Notes: a model not told the origin generated them from the letters alone. Counted from the first letter of the stretch, positions 7,617 to 16,181 are shown. The stretch: DNA of 64,000 bases from Stenotrophomonas sp. SAU14A_NAIMI4_5 (GCF_003086795.1 NZ_CP026003.1:19430-83429); one strand, 5' to 3'. Program-made: numbers and translations.

Positions 7617-9008
7617 ATGAGCAATGCAAACAAGCAGGATGGCGCTTTCTCCATCGAGGGCCACTCCATCGGCTACATCCCCGAACAGGAGCGCCACGGC
7701 AACCCCCGTGACCTGTTCACCCTGTGGTTCTGTACCAACATCGCCCCGTTGGCGGTGATCACCGGCGCGATGTCGGTGCTGACGTTCAAGCTGGATATCG
7801 TCAGCGCGCTTCTGGCCATCGTCACCGGCCACATGTTCGGCGCGGCCATCCTCGCCCTTGCCTCGGCGCAAGGCCCGCTGGCCGGCATTCCGCAGATGAT
7901 CCAGAGCCGCGCGCAGTTCGGCCGCTTCGGCTCGCTGCTGGTGGTCGGCTTCACCACGCTGATCTACCTGGGCTACTTCATCTCCAACATCATCCTGTCC
8001 GGCAAGACCCTGCACACGGTCATTCCGGCGGTGCCGCTGCCGCTGGCCACCATCATCGGCGCCGCGCTGGCCACGGCCATCGGCATCATCGGCTACAACT
8101 TCATCCACGGCTTCAACCGCATCGGCATCTGGTTCATGGGCGGTGCGCTGGCCATCGGCCTGGCCATCATGCTGCCGCGCCTGGGCGCCGATGCCTTCAG
8201 CCACGGCAGCTTCTCGCCGGCCGGCTGGTTCTCGATGTTCGGCATCTGCTCGGTCTGGCAGATCAGCTTCTCGCCGTACACCTCGGATTACTCGCGTGCC
8301 CTGCCACGCAGCGTGGGCGTGTTCCGCCCCTTCATCTACACCTACCTGGGCTCCGCGCTGGGTCCGATCCTGGCCTTCACCTTCGGCATGCTGGCGGTGA
8401 GCGGTGGCGGGCAGACCGATGCGATGGAAGCGGTGCGCCTGCACACCGGCTGGTTCGGCTACGTGCTGATGGTGCTGTTCCTGGTCAACATCATCGGCCA
8501 CAACGCGATGAACCTGTACGGCGCGGTGCTGTCCTGCGTGACCTCCCTGCAGACCTTCTCCCCGTCGTGGACGCCGGCGCGGCTGGCCCGCATCACCCTG
8601 TCGTGCGCGCTGCTGGTGGCCTCTACGCTGTGTGCGCTGTGGGCCTCGGCCAACTTCATCGAGATCTTCATCAACGCGGTGTTCGCGCTGCTGTTCATCC
8701 TTGCGCCGTGGGTGTCGATCAACCTGCTGGACTTCTACGTGGTCAACGGCGGGCGCTACGACATCGCCTCGATCTTCGCCCGCGATGGCGGCCGCTACGG
8801 CCTGTTCAACGGCCGCGCCCTGCTGGCCTACGCACTGGGTGCGATCGCCCAGGTGCCGTTCATCAGCAACGCCTTCTTCCAGGGTTCGTGGGCGCAGCTG
8901 TTCGGTGGCGTCGATGTGTCCTGGGTGATCGGCCTGCTGGTCAGCGCCCTCGCCTACTACCTGCTGGCCGTGCGTGCGCCCCAGGGCGCCAGCGTCGCGG
9001 CCACCTGA
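7617..9008 (+). CDS. NCS1-family purine/cytosine-type permease
   Basis: A 463-residue polytopic membrane protein of the nucleobase:cation symporter-1 family. It shows about 12 hydrophobic segments, the conserved GAIPQ-like motif in LAGIPQMIQSRAQFG, the Asn-rich helix YNFIHGFNRIGIWFMGG, and the SFSPYTSDYSRALP loop typical of NCS1. Family members import cytosine, allantoin, hydantoins, hydroxymethylpyrimidine and similar N-heterocycles with Na+ or H+. Its place inside this operon is the best clue that the pathway substrate is an N-heterocycle or a related ureide. The ATG at 7617 follows the AGGAAATCCGCCC leader. Confidence 0.92.
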   Translation: MSNANKQDGAFSIEGHSIGYIPEQERHGNPRDLFTLWFCTNIAPLAVITGAMSVLTFKLDIVSALLAIVTGHMFGAAILALASAQGPLAGIPQMIQSRAQFGRFGSLLVVGFTTLIYLGYFISNIILSGKTLHTVIPAVPLPLATIIGAALATAIGIIGYNFIHGFNRIGIWFMGGALAIGLAIMLPRLGADAFSHGSFSPAGWFSMFGICSVWQISFSPYTSDYSRALPRSVGVFRPFIYTYLGSALGPILAFTFGMLAVSGGGQTDAMEAVRLHTGWFGYVLMVLFLVNIIGHNAMNLYGAVLSCVTSLQTFSPSWTPARLARITLSCALLVASTLCALWASANFIEIFINAVFALLFILAPWVSINLLDFYVVNGGRYDIASIFARDGGRYGLFNGRALLAYALGAIAQVPFISNAFFQGSWAQLFGGVDVSWVIGLLVSALAYYLLAVRAPQGASVAAT

Positions 9009-9064
9009 TTCCCTCCCGGCGCGGGCACCGGCTGCCCGCGCCCGACACGAACCACGAGGTATGC

Positions 9065-10522
9065 ATGAACGTTGAAACGTCCGCGCTGTTCCACCAGCGT
9101 GCGCTGGTGGCTGGGCAATGGATCGCCGCCGACAGCGGTGAAGTCGATGAGATCCTCGACCCGGCCACCCAGCAGGTGCTGGGTACCGTGCCGCGCCTGG
9201 GCCGCGCCGAAACCGAGCGCGCGATCGCCGCGGCCTCGGCCGGCTGGGCCGACTGGCGGGCCACCACCGCCGAGCACCGCTCGCGCGTGCTGAAGGCCTG
9301 GCACCGCCTTCTGATCGACAACACCGAAACCCTTGCCCGCCTGCTGACCGCCGAACAGGGCAAGCCGCTGGCCGAAGCACGTGCGGAGATCGTCTATGCC
9401 GCCAGCTTCGTCGAATGGTTCGCCGAGGAAGCCAAGCGGGTCTACGGTGACATCATCCCCAGTCCCTACCCCGATGCGCGGATCATGGTGACCCGCCAGC
9501 CGATCGGCATCGTCGCCGCGGTGACGCCGTGGAATTTCCCGGCGGCGATGATCACCCGCAAGGTGGCCCCGGCACTGGCGGCCGGCTGCCCGTGCATCGT
9601 CAAGCCTGCGGCGGAAACCCCGTTCACCGCCATGGCGATGGCCGACCTCGCCCTGCAGGCCGGTGTGCCGGCGGCGATGTTCAGCGTGGTGACCGGCCAT
9701 GCGGCGTCCATCGGCGATGCGTTCTTCGACAGCGAGGAGGTGCGCAAATTTACCTTCACCGGCTCCACGCCGGTCGGTCGCATGCTGTACGGCAAGGCCG
9801 CGAAGACGGTGAAGAAGGTCTCGCTGGAACTGGGCGGCAACGCGCCCTTCATCGTGTTCGACGACGCCGACCTGGACGCTGCCGTCGATGGCGCGATGCT
9901 GGCCAAGTTCCGCAACGCCGGCCAGACCTGCGTCTGCGTCAACCGGTTCCTCGTGCACGACGCCGTCCACGATGCCTTCGTCGAGGCGCTGCGTGCACGC
10001 ATCGCCGCGTTGAAGGTGGGTGCGGGCGACGCCGAGGGCACCCAGATCGGCCCGCTGATCAACACCGCCGCCGTGGCCAAGGTGCAGTCGCACGTGGATG
10101 ACGCGGTGGCCAAGGGCGGTCGGGTGCTGCTGGGCGGCGACGTCGGCGCGCAGGGCGAGTGCTTCTACCTGCCCACCCTGGTGGTCGATGCGACCGCCGA
10201 GATGCAGGTGGCGACCGATGAAACCTTCGGCCCGCTGGCCGCCGTGTTCCGTTTCCACGACGAAGCCGAGGCCGTGCGCCTGGCCAATGCCACCGATTCC
10301 GGGCTGGCCGCCTACTGCTACACCCGCGACCTCGGCCGCGCCTGGCGCATGAGCGAGCGGCTGGACTACGGCATGGTCGGCATCAACCGCGCCGCCATCT
10401 CCAATGAAGTGGCGCCGTTCGGCGGCATCAAGCAGTCCGGGCTGGGGCGTGAAGGTTCGCGCTACGGCATCGAGGATTTCCTGGACATCAAGTACACCCT
10501 GTTCGGAGGCATCAGCGCATGA
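9065..10522 (+). CDS. NAD(P)-dependent succinate-semialdehyde dehydrogenase-type enzyme
   Basis: A 485-residue ALDH closest in pattern to GabD-type succinate-semialdehyde dehydrogenases: VTPWNFPAAMITRKVAPALAAG, catalytic Glu in LELGGNAPF, catalytic Cys in AGQTCVCVNRF (with the second Cys typical of GabD), and EVAPFGGIKQSGLGREGSRYGIEDFLDIKY. The ATG at 9065 has ACGAGGT just upstream. If the assignment holds, the pathway delivers a C4 semialdehyde into the TCA cycle, as in bacterial pyridine and GABA catabolism. Glutarate- or malonate-semialdehyde specificity cannot be excluded by eye. Confidence 0.9.
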   Translation: MNVETSALFHQRALVAGQWIAADSGEVDEILDPATQQVLGTVPRLGRAETERAIAAASAGWADWRATTAEHRSRVLKAWHRLLIDNTETLARLLTAEQGKPLAEARAEIVYAASFVEWFAEEAKRVYGDIIPSPYPDARIMVTRQPIGIVAAVTPWNFPAAMITRKVAPALAAGCPCIVKPAAETPFTAMAMADLALQAGVPAAMFSVVTGHAASIGDAFFDSEEVRKFTFTGSTPVGRMLYGKAAKTVKKVSLELGGNAPFIVFDDADLDAAVDGAMLAKFRNAGQTCVCVNRFLVHDAVHDAFVEALRARIAALKVGAGDAEGTQIGPLINTAAVAKVQSHVDDAVAKGGRVLLGGDVGAQGECFYLPTLVVDATAEMQVATDETFGPLAAVFRFHDEAEAVRLANATDSGLAAYCYTRDLGRAWRMSERLDYGMVGINRAAISNEVAPFGGIKQSGLGREGSRYGIEDFLDIKYTLFGGISA

Positions 10523-10905
10523 GCGATTCCCGCTTCGAAAAAGGCCTGCAGATCCGCCGCCACGTGCTGGGCGATGAGTACGTGGACCGCGCCCTGGCCC
10601 AGGCCGATGCCTTCAGCCAGCCGCTGCAGGAACTGGTGACCGAGTACTGCTGGGGCACCGTCTGGGCACGCAGCGATCTCGCCCTGGCCGAACGCAGCCT
10701 GATCAACCTGGCGATGATTTCCGCGTTGAATCGTCCGCACGAGCTGAAGATCCACGTCAAGGGCGCGCTGCGCAACGGCGTCAGCCGCGAGAAGATCCGC
10801 GAGGTGCTGCTGCAGGTGGCTATCTACTGCGGCGTGCCTGCCTCCGTGGACAGCTTCCGCGTGGCCCGCGAGGCCATCGCCGAGTTCGACGCCGCCGAGA
10901 CGTAA
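10519..10905 (+). CDS. Carboxymuconolactone decarboxylase family protein
   Basis: A 128-residue all-helical protein with the CMD pattern: FSQPLQELVTEYCWGTVWAR, LAERSLINLAMISALNRPHELKIHVKGALRNGVSREKIREVLLQVAIYCGVPA. It lacks the AhpD CxxC pair, so it resembles 4-carboxymuconolactone decarboxylase (PcaC) rather than a peroxidase. It could decarboxylate or tautomerise a cyclic or unsaturated acid intermediate. The start overlaps the preceding stop as ATGA, which ties it firmly to the operon. It is the last gene before a 115-nt gap. Confidence 0.9.
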   Translation: MSDSRFEKGLQIRRHVLGDEYVDRALAQADAFSQPLQELVTEYCWGTVWARSDLALAERSLINLAMISALNRPHELKIHVKGALRNGVSREKIREVLLQVAIYCGVPASVDSFRVAREAIAEFDAAET

Positions 10906-11020
10906 GCCCTTTCAGCAGCCATCGGTGCGCCCTGCCCGTGCCCCGCGGCGCGGTGGGCGCCCTGTTGCCCGATGGCGTGCCGATTGCCCCTTTCCTGCTG
11001 TTCCTGCCTGGGAACCTGCC

Positions 11021-12283
11021 ATGCATCCTGCGTTCCGTTTCGCCCGTTCGCCTCTTGTCCTGGCCCTGTGCCTGGCGTGTGCCTCGCTTGCACATGCCGA
11101 AGCCCCCGCCGAAGAGGTCACTACGCCTGCCGACGCCCCTGCCGCAACGCCGGCACCGGCGCACACCGGCTGGACACTTGGCGGCGTCCTGCGCGGCCGC
11201 TGGGATGTGCGCTTCAACGACGCGCACGGTGATGGCAGCCGCCGCACTTCCAACCACCTGTCCTTCGACACGCTCATCCTCAAGGCCGACTATGACGGCC
11301 AGGATTACTTCGCCTCGGCGCAGTACCGGTTCTATGGCGGCAGCGTGCTGTACTCGCGTGCCGGCGGCTACCGCAACTACCCCGGCGAGGTGAGCTTCCC
11401 GCTGCAGGCCTATGCCGGCCGCCGCTTTGCCAATGGCGATCGCGTGGCCATCGGCCTGCAGCCAGTGGTGCTGGATGAGCAGTACTGGGGCGCGCAGGTG
11501 CTGGGCAGCATCGGCTTTGTGGTGGGCCTGGAAGAGGTCTATGCACCGGGCATCACCTACCGTCACGACGGCGATGGCTACCGCCTGGCCGCAGGCTACT
11601 ACCCCATCTCTACGCCCGACGGCAAAGGCATCAGTCGCGATGGCGCACGCTATTCCACTGCTTTCGTGCAGGGCGACAGTTACGTGCCGAATGGCACCAG
11701 CACCTCCGAGCGCGACCTGGTGGCGGCCACCGTCGACTGGGATCTGCTGAAGCATGACGACGTCACGGTGTCTGCCGCGGTATCCGGTCTGTACTCGCGC
11801 CTGCAGGACGAGAGCGGCACGCCGCAGGGCGACGGCACGCGGCGCGCTCTCGCAGCCAGCGTGAAGGTCAGCAATGGCACCTGGCGCGGCAAGGTCCTGG
11901 TCGCACGGCAGGACATCAGCCTGCCGGCTTCGCGCGACACCCACGTCATCACCGTGGGCGGCTTCGATGCGTCCTACAACATCGCCACCAAGGGCACGGT
12001 TGTGTTCGCCGAAGTGGGACGGCCGCTGACGGTCGCCGGGCAACCGTTCGACCTGTATGCCAGCCTGTCACGTTTCATCAAGGACGAGGCCGACTTCACG
12101 GACAGCCAACGGTTGACCCTTGGCGCTGCATGGAGCCATGGCCGCCTGCGCGTTTCCAGTGAACTGCTGGTCGGCCGCAACGATCCGTTCGTGGGTGCCG
12201 GGCAATACATCAGCGGCGCTGCCGAGGGCGGCGACGACCGCTACAAGACGTCGCTGTTCACGGTTGTCGGGTACCGGTTCTAG
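11021..12283 (+). CDS. Outer-membrane porin-like protein
   Basis: A 420-residue secreted protein. It has a signal peptide (MHPAFRFARSPLVLALCLACASLAHA, cleavage about residue 26), an Ala/Pro/Glu linker, then repeated amphipathic beta strands and a C-terminal Phe (VVGYRF) as expected of a beta-barrel recognised by BAM. It resembles porins that accompany catabolic operons; I cannot name the family. It lies 115 nt after the CMD-like gene in the same direction and probably gives the pathway substrate passage through the outer membrane, either by read-through or from its own promoter. Confidence 0.8.
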   Translation: MHPAFRFARSPLVLALCLACASLAHAEAPAEEVTTPADAPAATPAPAHTGWTLGGVLRGRWDVRFNDAHGDGSRRTSNHLSFDTLILKADYDGQDYFASAQYRFYGGSVLYSRAGGYRNYPGEVSFPLQAYAGRRFANGDRVAIGLQPVVLDEQYWGAQVLGSIGFVVGLEEVYAPGITYRHDGDGYRLAAGYYPISTPDGKGISRDGARYSTAFVQGDSYVPNGTSTSERDLVAATVDWDLLKHDDVTVSAAVSGLYSRLQDESGTPQGDGTRRALAASVKVSNGTWRGKVLVARQDISLPASRDTHVITVGGFDASYNIATKGTVVFAEVGRPLTVAGQPFDLYASLSRFIKDEADFTDSQRLTLGAAWSHGRLRVSSELLVGRNDPFVGAGQYISGAAEGGDDRYKTSLFTVVGYRF

Positions 12284-12289
12284 GGCACG

Positions 12290-12318
12290 CGGGCATCCAC
12301 GCATGGCGTGGATCTACA
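12290..12318. repeat. REP unit, CATCCACGCATGGCGTGGATC type
   Basis: A single copy of the same palindrome as at 1212-1345 (core ATCCACGCATGGCGTGGAT), 7 nt after the porin stop codon. It may act as an attenuating or mRNA-stabilising hairpin at the porin 3' end. Confidence 0.75.
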
Positions 12319-12392
12319 GGGCGACCGGGTTGCTGGTGCCAATGCTACCGCCTACCATCGACGCGGACGAGGACCCGACAAGGACGCCAGGG

Positions 12393-12857
12393 ATGCCGGG
12401 CAGAAGCAGATCCCCGCAGGGCCAAGCCACCTTGCGCGCATCGATCATCGGCGCGCTGTGCTGCACGATGGCCGCCTGCGGCCTGGTGATGGACAGCCGT
12501 TTCGACACACTGCAGGCCGCACGTGAGCAGGACATGGTGCGCAAGGGCTGGGTACCCGAATGGGTGCCGCCGGATGCGACCGATCTGCGTGAGGTGCATG
12601 ACCTGGATTCGAACGTGAGCGAACTGGCCTTCCGCAAGCCTGTTGCCACGCAGATCCAGCTTCCCGCGGACTGCCGGAAGACGAGGTATACGTCCAGCGC
12701 CCGCGCGTCCATCCAGCGCACCTGGTGGCCGCCGGAGCCGTTGCTGCAGATGTCCTACACCGTCTTCACCTGTGGGCCGGACTACGGCCGCGCCACCTTC
12801 GCGGCCATCAGCAGCTCCGGCGATCAGGTGCTGTTCTGGCGCACCTACCAGGATTGA
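12393..12857 (+). CDS. Small putative lipoprotein, member of a locally repeated family
   Basis: A 154-residue protein with a basic N-terminus, a hydrophobic stretch and a lipobox-like end at about residue 29 (CTMAAC followed by Gly). The mature part carries the segment RKGWVPEWVPPDATDLREVH. An equivalent segment occurs in the protein at 14158-14634 (GKSKWLPEWLPKDAVDIREAH) and in a decayed copy near 13755. The family function is not known to me. The ATG at 12393 is preceded by AGGACGCCAGGG. Members may be immunity or stress lipoproteins beside the Rhs region; that is speculation. Confidence 0.65.
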   Translation: MPGRSRSPQGQATLRASIIGALCCTMAACGLVMDSRFDTLQAAREQDMVRKGWVPEWVPPDATDLREVHDLDSNVSELAFRKPVATQIQLPADCRKTRYTSSARASIQRTWWPPEPLLQMSYTVFTCGPDYGRATFAAISSSGDQVLFWRTYQD

Positions 12858-13011
12858 TGCGCGCGCCGTCATCCCGACCCTTCGCCAGGTCGTCACGTTG
12901 CACGTGCCCTGCGTAGAGCGGAGCCATGCCCCGCCGCCATGCCCTACAATCCCTTGTTGCGGCGGAACACTGCACCTACCATCGGACCGCCCTTTCCCGA
13001 TCCCCGCCCCG

Positions 13012-13638
13012 ATGACGACCTACGCCGAACTCAACGCCGCCCAGCTGGCCAACCACGCCCTCAACATCTTCATCGCCGAGGGCCGCCACATCGAAGGCGC
13101 GCGCGTGATCTACCGAGCGCTGCAGCTCGACCCGCATCATCCCGATGCGCTGCGCAGCCTCAGCGATTTCCACGCAAACTCCGGCACCGAAGCCTTCTCG
13201 GCCGCCACCATGGAATACGCCCTGTCCGGCGCGATCGATCTGAGTGCGGAGGAACGCCAGAAGCTGGAAGCGCTGCATTTCCTCGACATCTGGACCTGGG
13301 GCTTCGCCCGTCACAATTCCGGCGAGGCACAGCTGGGTGCCGAGGCCTTCAAGAACCGTGACGACTTCGAGGTCGACCACGCCGCCTACGCGGCCTTCCT
13401 CGGCACCATCGTGGAGCCGGCCGGTTCACTGCAGGCTGCCTTCGAGGCCGCGCACCGCCTGTCGGGCCTGATGGCGGGCTTCCTGCAGCACGGCGGCAAT
13501 GACGATCCGGACCTGGACGATGTCCTGCGTGGCGAAGGTTTCGTTGAAACCGCCGAGTATCCGCAGTGGCTGCAGTCGTCCACCGACGACGTTGACGCAC
13601 TGGACAAGGCCATCCAGGAGCAGCGCCAGAAGGGGTGA
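13012..13638 (+). CDS. Hypothetical TPR-like helical protein
   Basis: A 208-residue soluble, strongly helical protein. The N-terminal 60 residues read as a TPR-like pair (NHALNIFIAEGRHIEGARVIYRAL, LDPHHPDALRSLSDFHAN). The rest is acidic, with WTWGFARHNSGEAQLGAEAF and a C-terminal acidic tail. No signal peptide is visible, so it is probably cytoplasmic. I do not recognise a named family. It has its own 154-nt leader and no operon partner; a REP element follows its stop. Confidence 0.65.
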   Translation: MTTYAELNAAQLANHALNIFIAEGRHIEGARVIYRALQLDPHHPDALRSLSDFHANSGTEAFSAATMEYALSGAIDLSAEERQKLEALHFLDIWTWGFARHNSGEAQLGAEAFKNRDDFEVDHAAYAAFLGTIVEPAGSLQAAFEAAHRLSGLMAGFLQHGGNDDPDLDDVLRGEGFVETAEYPQWLQSSTDDVDALDKAIQEQRQKG

Positions 13639-13670
13639 TCCGGCGCGTCGCCGGGCATGTATCAGCCCCG

Positions 13671-13722
13671 GTAGAGTCGAGCTTGCTCGATTGCTTTTTC
13701 AACAGCAGTCGAGCAGGCGCGA
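13671..13722. repeat. Degenerate REP doublet, AGTCGAGCTTGCTCGA type
   Basis: Begins GTAGAGTCGAGCTTGCTCGA and, after a T-rich loop, has the inverted arm CAGTCGAGCAGGCGCGA, in which the second half no longer matches. It lies 33 nt after the preceding stop codon. Confidence 0.65.
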
Positions 13723-13754
13723 TGCCCGCTTTACGCTGACGGCCCGTGGCTTGG

Positions 13755-13905
13755 TAAAAGGCAGTCGCTTGGACCAGCTGCAGGCCGCCATTCAGTAGGC
13801 CATAACGGTCATGGGCAGGTTACCCGTATGGGTCCACCCAGACGCAACCGGCCATCGGGATGGCCGAAGAGTTCGCGTCGCTGGGACTGCAATGAGCCAC
13901 TTGGC
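13755..13905 (+). pseudogene. Decayed copy of the small lipoprotein family
   Basis: Translation gives SRLDQLQAAIQ, a TAG stop, then ...GRLPVWVHPDAT. The intact gene at 12393 has SRFDTLQAAREQ...KGWVPEWVPPDAT in the same order and spacing. The nucleotide match is clear over about 100 nt, including CGTATGGGTCCACCC against CGAATGGGTGCCGCC. An in-frame stop and further changes downstream show it is not functional. Beyond about 13905 the similarity is too weak to follow; 13906-14157 holds nothing else I can support. Confidence 0.55.
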
Positions 13906-14157
13906 TTGACCTGGCAGCCAGTTGCACCCGTTCCCAGATCTCGTTCGACATCCCTGGTGAACTGAATAGACGGCGGTGACCGCCACATGGGTGCGCGGCC
14001 CATCAATAATGTAAAAGACAGCCGTCAGCACTTGGGCGGACTTTTGTCGCCAACTCAATGCGACGCTCGCTGGATATTCCCCCCGAATGGCAAGCGCACG
14101 CATCTTCAGGCGAAGCAGGATTGATCACTCACTCGGAGTCCATTTCGCTCAGGTCAG

Positions 14158-14634
14158 TCAGTACTTCACCCTACTGTAGACGAGGCCCAGCTCCTCATCG
14201 TGCATGATCCAGCGACCAGCAGATCTCTCTGGACACGAATAGAACACCCCAGCATGGTCAGATGCACGCGACCAGGAATTACGGGCGAACTGAGGAAATC
14301 GCCGCATGGTTGGCGCGTCGGGCATCTCTGCCCTGCCTGTTGGCCTGCAATCTTCGGGCAACGTCAGCGTCCCACTGGTCGGACGGAAGATCAACCAAGA
14401 CTCATTGGTGTCCATGTCATGCGCCTCGCGTATGTCGACAGCATCTTTGGGCAACCACTCAGGCAACCACTTCGATTTGCCGATTGCATCCCTAGAGATG
14501 GCGTGGTTACGGTCAGCATACTCAGTGCTTGCAACTTCCATGCAGCCAGAGACTGTAAATGCCAACACAATGACCGGCAGAAATCTATGTGCGTTTCTCG
14601 AAAGCTTGCCAGTCAACGACGTGGGAAATTTCAT
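14158..14634 (-). CDS. Small putative lipoprotein, second intact member of the repeated family
   Basis: A 158-residue protein read from ATG 14634 (an ATG at 14670 is possible). It has a basic start, the hydrophobic stretch FLPVIVLAFTVSGC and a lipobox Cys at about residue 31. The mature region contains KWLPEWLPKDAVDIREAHDMDTNESWLIF, homologous to the protein at 12393. Only moderate identity remains, so the duplication is old or the copies were acquired separately. It is inverted relative to the first copy and lies at the edge of the Rhs-associated island. Confidence 0.65.
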   Translation of the reverse strand: MKFPTSLTGKLSRNAHRFLPVIVLAFTVSGCMEVASTEYADRNHAISRDAIGKSKWLPEWLPKDAVDIREAHDMDTNESWLIFRPTSGTLTLPEDCRPTGRAEMPDAPTMRRFPQFARNSWSRASDHAGVFYSCPERSAGRWIMHDEELGLVYSRVKY

Positions 14635-14765
14635 TCGGTGCGATAGCCCCGCATAGTTGTTTTGGAACATCTCAGCGATTCAGTCAAGCAAGCTCGATGC
14701 AACTGCTGGGCCTCCAGCCCCGGAGCGTAACGATAGCCGGTACCAGTCGGCGTTGGGGCCGATAG

Positions 14766-15077
14766 TCAATCGCTACCCGGCTTCTTTCCGGTCAGAGTAA
14801 CCAGAAGTATCAGGACAAGCGCCACGCATACAGCAACATGGAACAAGAGGATGGGCCGGATGGCGAGATAGAGCTCGCCGACTCCAAGGGAATAGGACCC
14901 GCGGCCGGAATGCGAGCCCAGGGCTCTAGCAATGATCTGGATCCATACCAGCGCAGCTATCTGAACAGCGATGATTCCAAACGCGGGAAAGAGCCTCCTG
15001 GTAGGAGTTCTGCCGACCATTGCGAAGTACGTAAGCACCGAGAGAACCACATAGAATGCAACCAACACCCACGCCAT
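14766..15077 (-). CDS. Small membrane protein, three or four TM segments
   Basis: A 103-residue very hydrophobic protein beginning MAWVLVAFYVVLSVLTYFAM, with further hydrophobic segments around residues 30-48 and 70-95 and a short basic tail (GKKPGSD). The start is fixed by GGAGGATAG 7 nt before the ATG. It begins 4 nt after the stop of the small frame at 15082. Position downstream of Rhs tips is what one expects of an immunity protein against a membrane-acting toxin, but no direct evidence exists. Confidence 0.6.
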   Translation of the reverse strand: MAWVLVAFYVVLSVLTYFAMVGRTPTRRLFPAFGIIAVQIAALVWIQIIARALGSHSGRGSYSLGVGELYLAIRPILLFHVAVCVALVLILLVTLTGKKPGSD

Positions 15078-15081
15078 CAAC

Positions 15082-15294
15082 CTATCCTCCGCAGCCGCAG
15101 CCCTTGGGCCGGTTCCCCAGCATTTCATGCATTGCCCTTATTGCACCGGTATCGATGTCAGCTCGGCTATCCGCATCCCAGTTGCAGGGCCGCCCTCGGA
15201 CCACGTCTTCGACGTCACACACCATGACGGCGAGGCTCGTCTCTCCCCAGCCAACGGGTACCCACACCAGCATCAGGAAGATCTCCGGGCGCAC
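15082..15294 (-). CDS. Small frame resembling an Rhs tip remnant
   Basis: An open frame of 70 codons from a GTG, with no clear ribosome-binding site; the frame stays open upstream until a TAG near 15350. It ends GNRPKGCGCGG, and the Rhs tip ending at 16805 ends similarly (RRGCGCE). It sits immediately before the small membrane-protein gene. I read it as either a real small gene or the tail of a displaced Rhs toxin whose partner is the membrane protein. Confidence that it is expressed is low. Confidence 0.35.
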   Translation of the reverse strand: MRPEIFLMLVWVPVGWGETSLAVMVCDVEDVVRGRPCNWDADSRADIDTGAIRAMHEMLGNRPKGCGCGG

Positions 15295-15354
15295 CAGATG
15301 GATCGAGTGGATGCCCAGCCAGTCGATCTTTACCGCTGCTCGATCTTCAGTGCA

Positions 15355-15846
15355 CTAAAGCGCTGCCGAGCACCTGCCGAACACGTTGGCGGGCTTCTCC
15401 CGCAGACTCACGGCAACCACCCGGTGCTTCTGCTCACCGCACCCGCCCATGACCCCATACATGATGAGAAGTCCCTTGTCGTTGACGAAGCCTATGAACT
15501 TGCCATGTCCTTCGTCCGAAGCGGTCCTGACGAGATAAACGCTCTCCCCGGATGCTGGCTTCAGGCCAATCGACGGCATCGAATCAATCTTCCCTTCAAC
15601 CTCTGATGCTGATACCACGATCACCGAATTCCTCAACATCCACTCCGCAATGGCACCTTCACTATCCGGATCAAGCGTGGAAATGCGATCAAGCGGTAGA
15701 GCCATGGAATTTCCAGGGATGATCGCATCGGATGAAACATCTACCCAGTTCGATTTCCACTCCGCGTGTTGAACCTTGTTGATGCTGCACCCCCCAAGCA
15801 TTGGCAAGAGCAGCAGCGCTGCGCGCAGTATGGCTTCTACTTGCAC
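15355..15846 (-). CDS. Putative lipoprotein
   Basis: A 163-residue protein starting from GTG 15846 with AGAGGAG about 8 nt upstream. The signal sequence ends in a clean lipobox (LLLLPMLGGC, Cys near residue 20). The mature domain is mixed alpha/beta with SVYLVRTASDEGHGKFIGFVNDKG and a Cys-containing MGGCGEQKHRVV segment. I do not recognise the family. It is one of several small lipoproteins downstream of the Rhs modules and is a candidate immunity protein. Confidence 0.6.
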   Translation of the reverse strand: MQVEAILRAALLLLPMLGGCSINKVQHAEWKSNWVDVSSDAIIPGNSMALPLDRISTLDPDSEGAIAEWMLRNSVIVVSASEVEGKIDSMPSIGLKPASGESVYLVRTASDEGHGKFIGFVNDKGLLIMYGVMGGCGEQKHRVVAVSLREKPANVFGRCSAAL

Positions 15847-16079
15847 TTAGATCTCCTCTTAATGCTCTTCCGAACCCGATCATCTGGTAGACACAGATGA
15901 TCAGCCTTGGCGCCCCTTCCAACCGCGTACGGCATTCCCGCAGCACACGCTCCTCTGCGGCTTCTGCATTGTCCAGCAAGCTCAGGTCGAAGGTCTGTTC
16001 GTCTACGCCCAGCACTTACATCACCAGGTAATTCCAGACGTCGTCACGAGAACTGCCCTGCACGAACAGGCTCTCCTCA
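15843..16079 (-). pseudogene. Broken small open frame
   Basis: A readable frame SPEESLFVQGSSRDDVWNYLVM is stopped by TAA at 16016-16018 and continues in the same frame as LGVDEQTFDLSLLDNAEAAEE and on into the start of the lipoprotein gene. The continuity of coding-like sequence across a stop suggests a decayed gene. The family is not recognised. Confidence 0.25.
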
Positions 16080-16181
16080 GGGCTCGGTCTCGACCAGGAT
16101 CCTGTCCATAACAAACAGACCCCACGCCAAGATTACGAAATCAATAGAAATTCCAATAACTCGGAGCGGTACGGTCATCAT
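16077..16181 (-). CDS. Very small hydrophobic open frame
   Basis: A 34-codon frame from tandem ATGs reading MMTVPLRVIGISIDFVILAW then GLFVMDRILVETEP: one predicted TM helix. A second short hydrophobic frame (MIAWIFLAVLAIFW) ends just upstream, so a two-helix protein split by a frameshift is possible. No strong ribosome-binding site is seen. 16182-16386 otherwise shows nothing I can support. Confidence 0.25.
   Translation of the reverse strand: MMTVPLRVIGISIDFVILAWGLFVMDRILVETEP

Noticed and set aside
10925..11020. N-terminal extension of the porin frame
   Set aside because: The extension is Arg/Pro-rich and would hide the signal peptide that begins exactly at ATG 11021.
13792..14103. Minus-strand 103-codon frame with a possible transposase-like look
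   Set aside because: No transposase motif is present; part of the region is better explained as a decayed plus-strand lipoprotein gene.
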